Assembly: GCF_023973825.1 (NCBI RefSeq) | Contig: NC_090120.1 | Location: 1,017,001-1,081,000, forward strand | Length of the DNA stretch: 64,000 nucleotides | Direction: 5' to 3' | DNA from: Plasmodium brasilianum | Taxonomy: Eukaryota; Apicomplexa; Aconoidasida; Haemosporida; Plasmodiidae | Shown: positions 11,301-21,726 of the stretch, piece after piece | Layout: each line of letters begins with the position of its first letter | How positions within the stretch are numbered: position 1 is the stretch's first letter | Position numbers and translations under genes: made by a program | The notes under the pieces: generated by a model | The model's input: the letters and a program-made list of their open reading frames with translations, nothing else | Told to the model about the DNA's origin: nothing | Database searches by the model: none

Positions 11301-12696
11301 ATAATTGATCTCTAATAATTGTAGGTAAAAATTCCCACACTTCTTTCGAACTTTTTAACTTAGAAGCATCAAATGGACCTTCTTTTAATATAACATTTAG
11401 CTCTCCTATTAATACTTTCATTTCAGGTACAAATTCTATTAATCCTTCTGGTATTAAAATAACTCCATAATTTTTATTCAAAGATCTTCTTTTTATAATT
11501 ATACTAACAATATTCTTTACAATATCTTTAAGTGATAATTTTTCATTTTCTACCTCTTCCCCTATTAAAACGATATTTGGTCTCGTCTGTAATGCACATT
11601 CTAAGACAACGTGTGATGCGGATCTACCCATTACTCTAATTACATGATATACATTATGTCCAGTTTTTACATCTGTACATAAATTTCCTATTACATCTGA
11701 ATATGTCTTTGTTGCTGTATCAAAACCAAAACTAATTTCAATAGCTTCACTTTTCAAATCACCATCAATTGTTTTTGGTACTCCTATAATCGATATAGGT
11801 ACTTTCCTTTCACTGAAATATTCTGCTATTAAAGCTGCATTACTGTTGGATCCATCTCCTCCAATTATGACTAAACCATTTAATTTTAATTTTAGAACAA
11901 TATTTTCTATTGCTATCAAATCATCCTTATTCTTTACTTTTCCTCTACCTGACCAGAGCATATTAAAACCACCTAAATTCCTAAATCGATCCATCATAGG
12001 ATCAGTTATAGTTACATAATTTTTACTATATAATCCATCAATACCTCCTAAAAAACCTATAACTTGAGATTGCTCATTATATCTTTTTGCATAATCATAT
12101 ATACCTGATATAACATTATGACCTCCTGGGGCTGGTCCACCAGATAAGATAATACCTATTTTCAAAACATTTCCTCCTTTGAATAATTCATAATTATTTG
12201 TTTCTTTCACATTTATCATTGGCATATTATGTAAATTTTTTAAAAATCTTTTAATATCTTCATAATCCTTTTTATTTATAAAATCATCTCCATGAATTTC
12301 TTCCAAAATTTGATACTCACATGACAACGCTTTAGGTAATTTGGGTTGGTATTTAATTCTTTCGTATTGTAATGGACTTAAATCATCATTCAATGATGCT
12401 GAATGTCCATGTTCTTTTAATTTTTTTATTTTCATATTCTCGTTATCTACTAAATAAAAAGAACTCTTCGTTTCCTTATCATCCAAAAATTTCTTCGACG
12501 TTAATTTTTGCATCAAACAGTTAATCATCTCATTATCCTGCTTGTCCAGTGGATCCTTCTCACTATTTCGTTGCGCTTCATTTTCTTCTAAATTATATTC
12601 ACATTCATTATCTCGTAGTATTACGGACATTGTTTTTACTAAACAATCGGACGATGGATTTTTCGATTCGTCCGCATCCACCTTCATGTTTTGCAT
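8368..12696 (-). CDS. PFK9: ATP-dependent 6-phosphofructokinase, fused beta-alpha form (PFK9)
   Basis: A 1442-residue single-exon enzyme that phosphorylates fructose 6-phosphate to fructose 1,6-bisphosphate in cytosolic glycolysis. It contains two tandem PFK domains of the plant/PPi-PFK-like group. The N-terminal beta domain (about 170-640) is complete: GGPAPGG near 186-192, GGDGSNSNAA for nucleotide phosphate, PKTIDGDLK with the catalytic Asp, MGRSASH, and GYEGRCAIPS. The GGDG form (rather than GGDD) is the ATP-using version in this family. The linker (about 660-790) is low complexity with a repeated GSSGNNNR. The C-terminal alpha domain (about 850-1410) keeps the fold (MGRSPSHEVLECALQT, GYQGRSSLPS) but its active-site motifs are lost: PGSNVT instead of GGDGS and GIPLTGSNN instead of the TIDGD loop. 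It is therefore probably a structural or regulatory domain, as described for P. falciparum PFK. The start is the first of two close ATGs. Confidence 0.95.
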   Translation of the reverse strand: MQNMKVDADESKNPSSDCLVKTMSVILRDNECEYNLEENEAQRNSEKDPLDKQDNEMINCLMQKLTSKKFLDDKETKSSFYLVDNENMKIKKLKEHGHSASLNDDLSPLQYERIKYQPKLPKALSCEYQILEEIHGDDFINKKDYEDIKRFLKNLHNMPMINVKETNNYELFKGGNVLKIGIILSGGPAPGGHNVISGIYDYAKRYNEQSQVIGFLGGIDGLYSKNYVTITDPMMDRFRNLGGFNMLWSGRGKVKNKDDLIAIENIVLKLKLNGLVIIGGDGSNSNAALIAEYFSERKVPISIIGVPKTIDGDLKSEAIEISFGFDTATKTYSDVIGNLCTDVKTGHNVYHVIRVMGRSASHVVLECALQTRPNIVLIGEEVENEKLSLKDIVKNIVSIIIKRRSLNKNYGVILIPEGLIEFVPEMKVLIGELNVILKEGPFDASKLKSSKEVWEFLPTIIRDQLLMDRESTGYIQVGKIATERLIIVLVESELAKLNDKNMNIQFMAHYLGYEGRCAIPSNFDCNYCYALGYNASLLIDHKKTGYMSIIQNLEDSYDNWIPAAIPFLRIMHVNKDNTGKEFPAVKRYLVDLNSPLFNVLKEVRNLWSLYDLYRSPGPIQFNGHLSNSRCYTVKIPTKDLLLCQNSDDLQLIIDLTNKGNNNNSVNLLYGDGNIAIGGSTDNTCAVVSSADVGIGIQKKDSNNSNNENRRGSGSGDDISSGAYDGNVSMGDMEKKEEGEEYHKMGGNINDMNRSGSSGNNNRSGSSGNNNRSGSINEGAFRSSSMKRESYELYISSYKSLGCMSELQTSRLYNKLELPELCSDLKAKVRAGKQYISSDPYTQKQILSNYPHMSYENKFQIQEIFHDKYATPISFEIKIGIVFLSRQAPGAMNVLCGLYKRLKLLKGVCFAFYGLYGLLNNKYLIIDDDNIAKHLNQGGLELTGNSPEHSLFDKENRNKVCETVTKLQLNGLVMPGSNVTITEAALLSEYFLEKKIRTSVVGIPLTGSNNLIHELIETCVGFDSSTKVYASLIGNVLTDAVSMPKYWHFIRLMGRSPSHEVLECALQTHPNFVIISEEYGAADKTLWRVVQDIADVVCARAEIGKNYGTVLIPDALLMHLPHMKILLSEISDILNEASEKRQLVQARNELVNLSNEQDGKPSVWVSKLTPWSLALIKTFPQFIIKELLHVDLRSMRFEKLETEQLLLQMVKEELHQRKQKGKYHGVFMGLTHFFGYQGRSSLPSEFDCKLAYCYGHAASIVIESGLTGYIVSIRGLCGNVKDWKLFAIPFISLMKILPRGQGSKYLKNASKGDLPVIPSAPVDLNGKAYRSLKVALQKWQMEDRFCNPGPIQFEGNASNYYNRILFEEQYEYFEMLRYVECYANILKDTCRFGVSADYLKNVFVQLCGMLVLAYKPNDILSNMPYIGSIEDYYDWENQTTRMN

Positions 12697-13595
12697 CTTT
12701 CGCGTGTGAATGTTTAGATTGAGGGGGTCCCGGCTTCTGCTCCTTTAACCGTGTGGTAGTATACGCGTGGGTATACGCGTGTGTACGTAAATGCGTTTGT
12801 ATGTATACACGTAATTATGTACTTGTGTATGTGTATAAGTAGGTATAATATGTGTGTGAATGCTATAAAATTTTCAAGTGTGTACAAATATTGTGTATTA
12901 CACGCTCCTTGTGGGCATATTGCATACATATATTATCTACACGTACGCATATATAACTGCTTACTATATCTATATATTTCTATATTTACGCATATTCTTA
13001 ATCCTAATTAGTGAACAACTTACCTAGTTTTGCTTAATAATACTAATGTATTTAAAATTAAAAAGAAAAAAAATTGTATGTGTATAGAAAAATGAACTTC
13101 TATTTATTTATTTTTTTTTATTTTTTATTTTTAAAATATAGAAAAATAAAAAAAAATTATTACATTACATCTATTCTCAAACAATAACAATGTTCGGTGC
13201 TTCTTGAAAAAAAAAGGAAAATCATAAATTTGTAGGCTTGTAAGATCAAACGTTTGTTCATTTATTTACTTGCACATTTATACACTTATTCATCTACACG
13301 TTTATTTGCCAACAAGATAATATACATTTGTTCACTTGCCGTTTAATTAAATTTGACAATGGCATAAATACCTGAAAATTTTTTTTCAATAATCTTAAAC
13401 AGTGCACGTTAGAGGAAATATAAATTGAAAACAGTACTTGTAAAAAAATAAATGTATACACGTTTACATATTTTTTTTAAAAAGTTCGTTCTGTATTTAA
13501 AAATGTGGAATATATTTTTTAATATGGTTAACTGCGCTTTAATAAAAATTGCGTTTAACATATGCGTGGTGTTTCAATTACACGAATAAAATATT

Positions 13596-13639
<44 letters not shown>

Positions 13640-14446
13640 ATATATATATACGCATATACATATTTATGCATGTGCTATTTATTTATGTACTGTATACATG
13701 TGCATATATACATGTAGGTAAAAATATGCGTATGCGTAATTAATAGATATTATTTTAGCAAAGAATAGGAGCATGAATACATCAAATAATTTGCAATTAA
13801 GTATTTAATAAGAAAAAATATCTAAATGAATATTAAAAAAAAAAAAAAGAAATAGCATAAATGGTATATTACGTATATGACGTAGCACTAAACAGTGCAT
13901 AGTAAAATATAAATAGAAATAAATACCAATATATGTGGGTATAATTAATAAAAAAAAAAACACTTGTATATATATACATCTATACATGATACATATACAA
14001 TACATATATATTTAAAGTGTATATATATATATATATATACATATAAGTAGTGAAGGAAGGAAAGAGGGGATATAAAATTCTTATACATTAACATGAATCT
14101 AGAAAAAATAAAAATATTCGCATGACAACATGTGCTTAAATGCTAAATAAAGAAAACAAGAAGAAAGAATTATCTATAATAATTTAAGGGGTTTTCTTAT
14201 GCTTTTTTATTAAAAAAAAAAAAAGGTAAAAAGATATTAAGAAAATACAAGTAATGGGCAAAAGTGTAAGCCATTAATTAATACGTATATTATGTACATG
14301 AAAGGTACAAAAATAATGAAGAATTACATTGTGTGATAGTTACTTGTGTATACTGTTTATTAATAAGCATGTTACTTATATATCAAAATAATCATATTTA
14401 TTTTTTTGACAAGAAATGTATTTATTATTGTCAAGGGGATTATGCA

Positions 14447-14477
<31 letters not shown>

Positions 14478-14988
14478 TTATATTTATATTTATATTTTCA
14501 TCTTTTTATTTTTGAGTATGGCATAATTTATTAGCGTATTAAACTTGATTATTCTCAACATGTCCAAAAAAATATTAAAAAAAATAAAATAAAAAAAAAA
14601 AACTGTTCATATAAAAAAAAAAAATAGTAAATAAAAATTTCTAAATTTAGCTTGCAAGGTCAGAAAAAAAAAAAAAATTCTATTTTTTATATATAGGCCT
14701 TTTTAAATAATGCAAGTTACTATAGGAAAACTTAAATGATAAAGCGGACTTTTTAAAAAATTTACCTTTATTTTTTCCTTTTTTATTTGTATAAATATGT
14801 ATATATCGATATTTTTGTTCCTCAGAATGGTATGGGCTAGTCTTATTTTGTAGTTTTGCCTTTTTATTTTTCCTTTTTTGGCATATGTAAAAAGTATGTG
14901 TATGGAGAACTCAGAAAGATTTAGTAATTTTTACCTGATTCGTGTATATTTTTTTGAGGTGTACACAATATGTGTACGTATGTATACT

Positions 14989-15031
<43 letters not shown>

Positions 15032-15928
15032 ATAATAACGCGTACAAGTCATGCATAAATTCATAATACATGCAGATTGGAAACGTAAAATAATCGAAAG
15101 TCAATCTGATTTAAGTCGATGATCTTGCGAAGATAATAAACTGGTTTTCGTAAGATAAAAATACGTAATAATATTTCCTTTTTTAAAGGTGAAGGGAATG
15201 TAAGGGTATTAGGAAGGAGGACAATACCTGTGGAGTGTATATTTAGTTTTTCCTTTTTTTCTTTTTTTCCCATTTTTTCTTGTTCACATTAAGGAAATAA
15301 AGATGTCATTAAGTTATTTAACACTTCGTTTTATGTAGTCAAATTTTATATAATTGTAGATACGTGCTTAAAAAAGTATAGTTGAAAAATAAAGACTTAT
15401 GAATATTCTGCGGATTGTCGAAATATGTCAACAGGGTGTTATATAATATTTCGTTTGTGAGTAGATTATAAAGGCGCATTTAGATTTTTTTTTTTATTAA
15501 ATAAATTAATCTTTAGGCACCTTGGGTGTTTAAGATGCATATGCAATATTAATATTAAAATAAAAAAGAAAAAAAATAGTCCTTTGTTTCATAATAAATA
15601 TTTCTTTTGTAGTCATATTAAAACTTCGGGAAAAATAAATACATTGTAAAAATGCACTATATAACACGTTATATAATATAATAAACTGCTAGTTTTATGA
15701 CCCGTAATTGATGCAGAATTATTGCTTTTTTTTAGATGAAAAAAAAAAAAAAATTACATAAAAAAAAAAAGAAAAATGAATAAAAAAAAAAAGAAAAATG
15801 AATAAAAAAAAAAAGAAAAATGAATAAAATTAAGGATACCCTTTTTTTTTCCCATAGTTTCATATAAAAGCGCATTGCACATTTAATGTTCTGTTTTGGA
15901 AGAGGCATATCCTTCTGCAAATTTTCTA
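12697..15928. other. Long divergent intergenic region
   Basis: This 3.2-kb gap separates divergently transcribed PFK9 and the pseudouridine synthase-like gene, so it should contain both promoters. It is dominated by TA dinucleotide runs (13590-13650, 14990-15025), poly(A)/poly(T), and a 22-bp GAATAAAAAAAAAAAGAAAAAT repeat just before the right-hand gene (15745-15830). The only richer block is 15061-15273, listed separately. Confidence 0.65.
15061..15273 (-). CDS. Possible small protein or unannotated transcript (70 codons)
   Basis: A 70-codon frame with a good context ATG (AGAAAAAATGGG), a Lys-rich start, then GIVLLPNTLTFPSPLKKEIL and a basic hydrophobic C-terminus. The block is visibly richer in G/C than the kilobase on each side and has no tandem repeat, which is unusual for this interval. 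I recognise no family. The same base content could reflect a structured non-coding RNA on either strand, or a first exon ending at CCACAG followed by GTATTG. This is weak support only. Confidence 0.25.
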   Translation of the reverse strand: MGKKEKKEKLNIHSTGIVLLPNTLTFPSPLKKEILLRIFILRKPVYYLRKIIDLNQIDFRLFYVSNLHVL

Positions 15929-18262
15929 ATGAAAAAATTCAATAAGGAAATTAGACTAATTTACAGAACGTTGGACGATAAATTTTTTGTCATCAACAAG
16001 CCTGTAAACTGGACTTTAACAAGAAAAAAAAAAAGCAAAAAAGCGCAACTTCAGTCGGAAGTGCAGTCGGAAGTACAGTCGGAAGTACAGTCGGAAGTAC
16101 AGTCGGAAGTACAATCGGAAGTACAGTCGGAAGTACATTCGGAAGTATACCCAAAAGCTCAGTTCCAACAAATAAAACCCACAAAACGAGACCAATTTTT
16201 AGGCAAAAATGGTTACATTAACATACATGTGCTTAACGCATTAAAAAATTTAAGTAAAGCTGAAAAAAATGCATTTCTGTTTACGAACAATCCATTATAT
16301 TTATACAATGACATAAAATTCAACTTGAATGAAAACTTTCGCAGCAAGGGAGAACCTTACAACACATTACTAGAAAAATATTACATTGACTCTGTGTTAC
16401 AATATGGTATCAATTCTGATATATATTATTTCCCCTATAAGTTACCCATATATATGAGTGGATTAGTAATATGTTGTCGAGATTATTATATTTATAAAAA
16501 ATTTATTGAAATGATTAATGAAAATAAATTAATACGGAAATATAGATGTTTAATAAATGATCCATTCGTTTTTGTTAAAAATAAACAAATATCTTTTTTT
16601 CCAGAAGTTATACACAATTGTGCAGGTAATAGAAGCCTACACAAGGGTGAATATGCTCAGAATACGGTTGATGATGTAAAAAGAAATAAAGAAGAAAACG
16701 TAAATCGAAAAAAGGAATTGTTATTAGACATCAGTTCGTTGGAAGCACAAAAAGAGGCAAGTGGAATTTTCCCTTTTTATAACTTTTTTGATGATAATAC
16801 ATATTCCACATGTTATTATGATCATTTAATTGATCATAAAATTGAGAAATTAAAAAATAAGATGAATCCTCAGATGATGCAACAAGGAAAGAAAGAAAAA
16901 TACAACTCCGGTCAAATGTTCAGACGGAGTAAACAATTTAGTAACAACCACAGCAATAATAACGATTGCCATTATATATCGGCATTTTTAAAAAAAGGCC
17001 CCCCTATAAAAAGTCTTAACTGCTTTTTTACCTCCCTTCTCAAAAATGATAGTATCTCAAGTCCTGCTGGAGGAGTTAATAGCGATAATGGTAACTATGA
17101 TAAAGATAGCTATGATAAAGATAGCTATGATAAAGATAGGAATGATAAAGATAGGTATGGTTATGGTGCATACGACAATAGTAACTACGATAACGGTAAC
17201 TGTGTTAATAGGGGATATGATAAGATTAGGGGGATCTACTTAAGCAGCGTTCCAGGTGTACAGCTGCCCGAACGGGGAAAAATTCCTCATAATACGAAAG
17301 AGTGCAATGATAGTTGCCTCTCAGCTGATATAAGAAAAAATAAATCGAACATTCTGAACAACATTAACGATTTAAATTTTCCTAATTTATACATGTCAAA
17401 GGACGGAAGAATAAATTTTCCATTATCTCTTTTTTTTAATGAAGGCAATTTTTTTACCTTTGATAAAGAAATGACAGAAGATTCTATACCCATTTCATTA
17501 ATTTATAAGATGGAAAATTATAAAACTTATATAGAAAAGAGGAAAGATTTATTATTAAAAAAGGGAGATGACTTAAGTTTATATCTTCAAAAATTTGCTG
17601 ATATTTATTTGATTGATTTTGTTCTTTTAGATAACCCTAGGCCCGATTTGATTAGGCACCTATTTAGCGAATTAAAAACACCAATAATAAACGATAACAT
17701 ATTTGATAGGACGACCTTTAAGAGAGATATAATTAACGAGCATATCTTAAGAGTGGAACGAATGGCAAAAGGAAAGGACAACTGTTCTTCTCTGTATACA
17801 TCCTTATCTCCTCTTACCACTTCCTTGAGCATTTTTGACGACAGATATGCCGAATGCACTAATGAAAAGAGCACAAATAAATGGGCAATAAATGGAGATA
17901 ATAAATATAAGGAACATATCCTAAGTACATGTGAATCCCCCATGGATGCTTTCACTATACCGAATGAAGATTTGTCATACTTGGTAAACAGCACAGCGAA
18001 CAGCACAGCAAACAGCACAGCAAAACCGAACAAAATTAATAGCTATTTTATACATGAAAAAAGCGACCAGGCGGGTGAGCAACAAAAATACGATACACAC
18101 AATTACGAAACGCACAGTTATGACGAACGCAATTTCGAAAAGAAGAAAACTGGAAATAACTGTACGAACCTATGCTTAGAATTGTATCAGCTAGAATTTT
18201 TTGACCCAGTCAGTAACGATCCTGTAAAAATTGAAAATTCTTTGCCCAGCTCATGGCTGTAA
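15929..18262 (+). CDS. Degenerate RluA-type pseudouridine synthase-like protein
   Basis: About 777 residues from the first ATG (MKKFNKEIRLIYRTLDDK). The upstream frame to 15896 has no ATG. The fold signature of the RluA/RluD group is present in pieces: DDKFFVINKPVNWTL at the start (family V-x-N-K-P-x-G/N-W); YKLPIYMSGLVICCRD (about 171-186) where the family has H/R-L-D-x-x-T-S-G; KLIRKYRCLIND (the K-x-Y substrate-Tyr segment); and RPDLIRHLFSELKTPIIND near residue 570, matching the G-R-T-H-Q-I-R-x-H-L motif. The catalytic Asp of the second motif is replaced by Pro173, and G-R-T-H-Q is altered, so the protein is unlikely to isomerise uridine. Large Asn/Asp/Tyr-rich and Ser-Glu-Val-Gln insertions separate the motifs. 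It may act as an RNA-binding or ribosome-assembly protein in an organelle; that is inference. Confidence 0.65.
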   Translation: MKKFNKEIRLIYRTLDDKFFVINKPVNWTLTRKKKSKKAQLQSEVQSEVQSEVQSEVQSEVQSEVQSEVHSEVYPKAQFQQIKPTKRDQFLGKNGYINIHVLNALKNLSKAEKNAFLFTNNPLYLYNDIKFNLNENFRSKGEPYNTLLEKYYIDSVLQYGINSDIYYFPYKLPIYMSGLVICCRDYYIYKKFIEMINENKLIRKYRCLINDPFVFVKNKQISFFPEVIHNCAGNRSLHKGEYAQNTVDDVKRNKEENVNRKKELLLDISSLEAQKEASGIFPFYNFFDDNTYSTCYYDHLIDHKIEKLKNKMNPQMMQQGKKEKYNSGQMFRRSKQFSNNHSNNNDCHYISAFLKKGPPIKSLNCFFTSLLKNDSISSPAGGVNSDNGNYDKDSYDKDSYDKDRNDKDRYGYGAYDNSNYDNGNCVNRGYDKIRGIYLSSVPGVQLPERGKIPHNTKECNDSCLSADIRKNKSNILNNINDLNFPNLYMSKDGRINFPLSLFFNEGNFFTFDKEMTEDSIPISLIYKMENYKTYIEKRKDLLLKKGDDLSLYLQKFADIYLIDFVLLDNPRPDLIRHLFSELKTPIINDNIFDRTTFKRDIINEHILRVERMAKGKDNCSSLYTSLSPLTTSLSIFDDRYAECTNEKSTNKWAINGDNKYKEHILSTCESPMDAFTIPNEDLSYLVNSTANSTANSTAKPNKINSYFIHEKSDQAGEQQKYDTHNYETHSYDERNFEKKKTGNNCTNLCLELYQLEFFDPVSNDPVKIENSLPSSWL
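16044..16150 (+). repeat. 12-bp coding repeat (Gln-Ser-Glu-Val)
   Basis: About eight to nine copies of CAGTCGGAAGTA, translated as QSEV, between the first and second conserved blocks of the pseudouridine synthase-like protein. Confidence 0.85.
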
Positions 18263-19180
18263 TTTTTTTCGCTCCCAAAGCGCTTTCCTCAAGATATATA
18301 TATGCATATATCTATATATACATATATATATTTATCCGTTTATTTTATTTATCATATTGTTTTCATCCAGTGTACTTTTTTATTTTTCATTACTTTATCA
18401 TCCTTTTTTTTTTTTTTTTTTTTTATTATTCCACGTTATTTCCTATTTTATTGCATTTTATTTTTGTATACATTTAAAAGAAGCTATCATTCACGTTTGT
18501 TTGTTTTACTCATTCTATGAAATGATAATTCCTTTTGTTCACGCACTATGCTATCACATTTAAAAAAATATATTGTTTCTATCAAATTTTCAAACTTACT
18601 AATTATATGTTATTTGTTCCGGTTAGTATATAATACCTGTATAAATATACCTTTTTTAAAATTTTAAAAAAGTGCATCTTTATTTTTTGTATACATAACT
18701 GTTAAAATAGTGTATCTTTTTTTGTTATTTTAACTGCTAAAATTGTGCATTTATTTTATATTATATTATTTTATTTTATATTATTTTATTTTATTTTTTT
18801 GTTTATTATATTTTCATTTTTATTTTATTTTTTTTTGTATCTTTTTAATATTGTCAACTTTTTGCTATTATTTTTATTATGATTATATTAATGAGCTAGA
18901 TTAAAAAAAAAAAAAAAAAAAAAAGAAAAGGTATAAACCACTATAAGTGTAGATAAGCTTTATAGTTGCATTCTACATTTCGTATAATTAAAAATACCTA
19001 GTACTATAAGTTAAAAAAAAAAAAGAAGCAAAGTTTTTATATATATATATATATGTATATGTACGGGCATGTATATGTTTGTATTAATGTGCATACAATA
19101 TAGTGAATAGATCAGGTACGGATAACAGAGGAACCAAACACAGGAATTTGTCAACGTTATCCGGTTGAGAAGTTACTAGG
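18263..19180. other. Intergenic gap, T-rich
   Basis: T-rich 3' flank of the pseudouridine synthase-like gene, then TTTTA-type short repeats (18750-18830), a poly(A) run and a TA tract. No coding signal is seen. Confidence 0.7.
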
Positions 19181-19879
19181 ATGATGAAAATAACAAGGGA
19201 AAGGAAAAAATATCGAATTAGTAATCCATACTGTGAGACGAAAAAACTAGCTGCTAAAGAAAAAACAAAAGAGCTAAAAAAGGAAAGAGGTGTAGATGAG
19301 GTAGGATTTGAGGATAGCTGCATTGAGAAAAACAGTGCTGCTGAAAAATTTATGCGAATTTATAATCAGCATTTAGAGCATAATGAAGACCTAGAGAAAT
19401 ATAAAAAAGAAAAGGAAAATATTCAGGAAAAGAAAAGAAAAACAGCTAACAGAAAGAAAATAAAAAAGCTGAATTTTAAATTGAAAAAGAATAATCTTTT
19501 AGAAAAATTAGTAAAAAATAAGGCGTTTATTAAAGCTAATGAAACAGTGTTAGCATCGGCCAAAAAAAGGAATAATAAGGATCTTTCTTTTATAAATACA
19601 CCAAGTAATAGCAAGAAGTTTAAGGAACACTTTAACAATTTAGAAATTGAGGCTGATATGAAAAGTGTAGCAACAAATAATCCGAAAAAAAAAAAAAAAT
19701 ATATTAAACATAACATAGAAACAAAAGAAGATGTACTGAAGGAATATGACAAAATAATTTATTCAAGTAAATACTTGCAAAATCCCCTTGAATATGCTAA
19801 AAATATTGTAGAAGACAGAAAAGAGAAACAAAAAAAAAAAAAAAAATTGCGCATTTTGAATAAGACAGCTTTTGTTTAG
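19181..19879 (+). CDS. SLX9-like ribosome biogenesis protein (putative)
   Basis: Single exon of 232 residues, very basic (Lys-rich) with coiled or helical character throughout. The central stretch around residues 85-125 (KLKKNNLLEKL then an AFIKANETVLASAKKR segment) and the C-terminal KIIYSSKYLQNPLEYAKNI (about 195-213) follow the layout of eukaryotic SLX9/FAM207A: a Lys-rich helix with an L-L-x-K/R-L core, and near the C-terminus a F/Y-x-x-I/V-L-x-x-x-x-F/Y-x-x-N/S-P-L segment. SLX9 is a nucleolar factor that associates with pre-40S particles and snoRNA processing. The start is the first of two adjacent ATGs. This is a motif-level call; another nucleolar basic protein is possible. Confidence 0.5.
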   Translation: MMKITRERKKYRISNPYCETKKLAAKEKTKELKKERGVDEVGFEDSCIEKNSAAEKFMRIYNQHLEHNEDLEKYKKEKENIQEKKRKTANRKKIKKLNFKLKKNNLLEKLVKNKAFIKANETVLASAKKRNNKDLSFINTPSNSKKFKEHFNNLEIEADMKSVATNNPKKKKKYIKHNIETKEDVLKEYDKIIYSSKYLQNPLEYAKNIVEDRKEKQKKKKKLRILNKTAFV

Positions 19880-20784
19880 CCTGATAAATATTTATGTATA
19901 AAAATATTTCCTCCCCATTGTGCATACGCACATTATAGCTGCGTAAGCTTTTCACGTGGGTTAAGAGCACGTACATTTAAGGAAATAAAAATATTTAGCA
20001 GCATGTACATGAAATAAAAATAATATATTTAGCAGCATGTGCACGAAATAAAAAAATAATTTTTTTTTGTAATGTAATACACGTTTCGCCATTTTCTGAG
20101 CTAACATCAGTTTACATAAGTAGAAAAAAAAAAAAAAAAATTATATATATGCTTCTATGAACATATTTACATTTCTTATATATATATATATATTAATCAA
20201 TTTTGTGCGTAAATTGTTGGAACCTTTTAAATTCCCTGCTCCCTAATTATGTGCGCCATTTTTTTACCGTACTTTAAGACTGAGTACAATTTTGGATATT
20301 CCTTCTATTTACTGCCATTTTTTCTTTTTTTATTACTTATCTTACATTTTATACTTTTATTTTTAATATATATTTTTTTAAATTAATTAAAGTTATACAA
20401 CTTTTTATCACTATTTTTCTCAATTTTTAAACGAAAAAAAAACACGCATTGGTTATCCATATATATATATATACATATATGTATGTACGTATACATGTGT
20501 ATGCCCGCGCATAGAAGAAAATGTGCACGAAAAAAATGATAACAGAAAAAGACTAAATGGAGCAAAATATATTTGCAGTGAGGATAAAGCACGTTATTGT
20601 TTTTCAGAAAAGATTTGCATGAAATATAAAAAAATTATATAGATTTGCTGATAATGTTAGGTGTTTAAAAATTGTACACCTGGGAATAATAAATCAAATG
20701 AATTAATACGCACACATGTACATATATATATATATATATGTATATGTGTGTGTATATGTATATATGTGTATATGTTCATATGGC
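19880..20784. other. Convergent intergenic gap
   Basis: This lies between the SLX9-like gene and the 3' end of the two-exon small gene. It contains a duplicated GGAAATAAAAAT...AGCAGCATGTACATGAAATAA block near 19980-20055 and TA/CATA stretches. No gene is seen. Confidence 0.7.
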
Positions 20785-21726
20785 TCAATTTTTTATGTGC
20801 TTCTTTGGACCCCCATCAACATTTTTATTTTTGAACTTATTTTGAATATAATTGTGCATAATATTTTGTAATTCTATATTTTCCTTTAGGCCTGGCTGTT
20901 CCTTTAATAATTTCTCGTCGATTTCTAATTCTTGCCTCCATTTCCTTGGTACTTCGACCCTTTTATATTTTTTAAGTATTTCTGGGGTTGCGTAGTTACC
21001 CTTTTCTCTTTTTAACACTTCTTCTCTTGCCTTTTCTAAAATTTTTTTCTCTTCAAGTAGTAGTTCCAAATATTCAGCTCTGTCTATATACTCCAAATCG
21101 AAAAAATTAATCGGCAAATTGTTGTCAACGGCTATTTGTGCCTTTTTCGCTAGCTCGTAGTCGAATTCAACCATAGCGTTTACATTCTCCTGGGTTAATA
21201 TGGCTCTTGGTCTTGTTATTAGCTTCATTTCAAGCAGCTGTGATACCGCCATAACACCTTTAGAAAAAAGAAAAGACGGGGAAACGAAAAGTGAAAGGAA
21301 ATATTATAGCGACAGGTTAATGTGAAAAATGAAAGGAAAGTTTATAGAGATAGAATAAGGGAAAAATGAAAAATTCATAGCACAGTAAAATAATGAAAAA
21401 GTGATAGCTACTGAACATATAACATTCGTTCATCAATTAAAATGTTCGTCTAACTTTGTCATTTTTTAACTGTTTTAAAATTTTATTTCTCATAAAAATG
21501 TACTGAATATAGCCCAAGAGTACATTTTTAAAGACCATGTTCATATATATGTATTTTTTTTCTTCCTTCTCCTCCTCTTCTTTTTACATTTTTATTTCCT
21601 TTGTTTTTTTTTCTTATTATGTATACCTGGGTGAGATATAAACGTTGTTTTATTTTGACGCACTCCAAAAGAAACTAAAACATCACAAACTTTGTTTGAT
21701 AAATTTTTAACACTTTTAAATATCAT
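20785..21726 (-). CDS. Small two-exon protein, probably mitochondrial (function unknown)
   Basis: My exon model on the minus strand is 21627-21726 joined to 20785-21257, giving 190 residues. The donor is CCCAG|GTATAC and the acceptor is a pyrimidine tract ending TCTAAAG; the phase-1 join is clean, and without it the start would be a downstream Met. The N-terminus made by exon 1 (MIFKSVKNLSNKVCDVLVSF) is basic, Ser-containing and amphipathic, lacks acidic residues before Asp15, and resembles a mitochondrial presequence. The rest is soluble and highly charged, predicted helical, with RPRAILTQENVNAMVEF and a Trp-containing VPRKWRQELEIDEKLLKEQ segment, and ends in a basic tail. I do not recognise the family; size and composition would fit a mitochondrial ribosome or respiratory-complex accessory subunit, which is inference. 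Confidence 0.7.
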
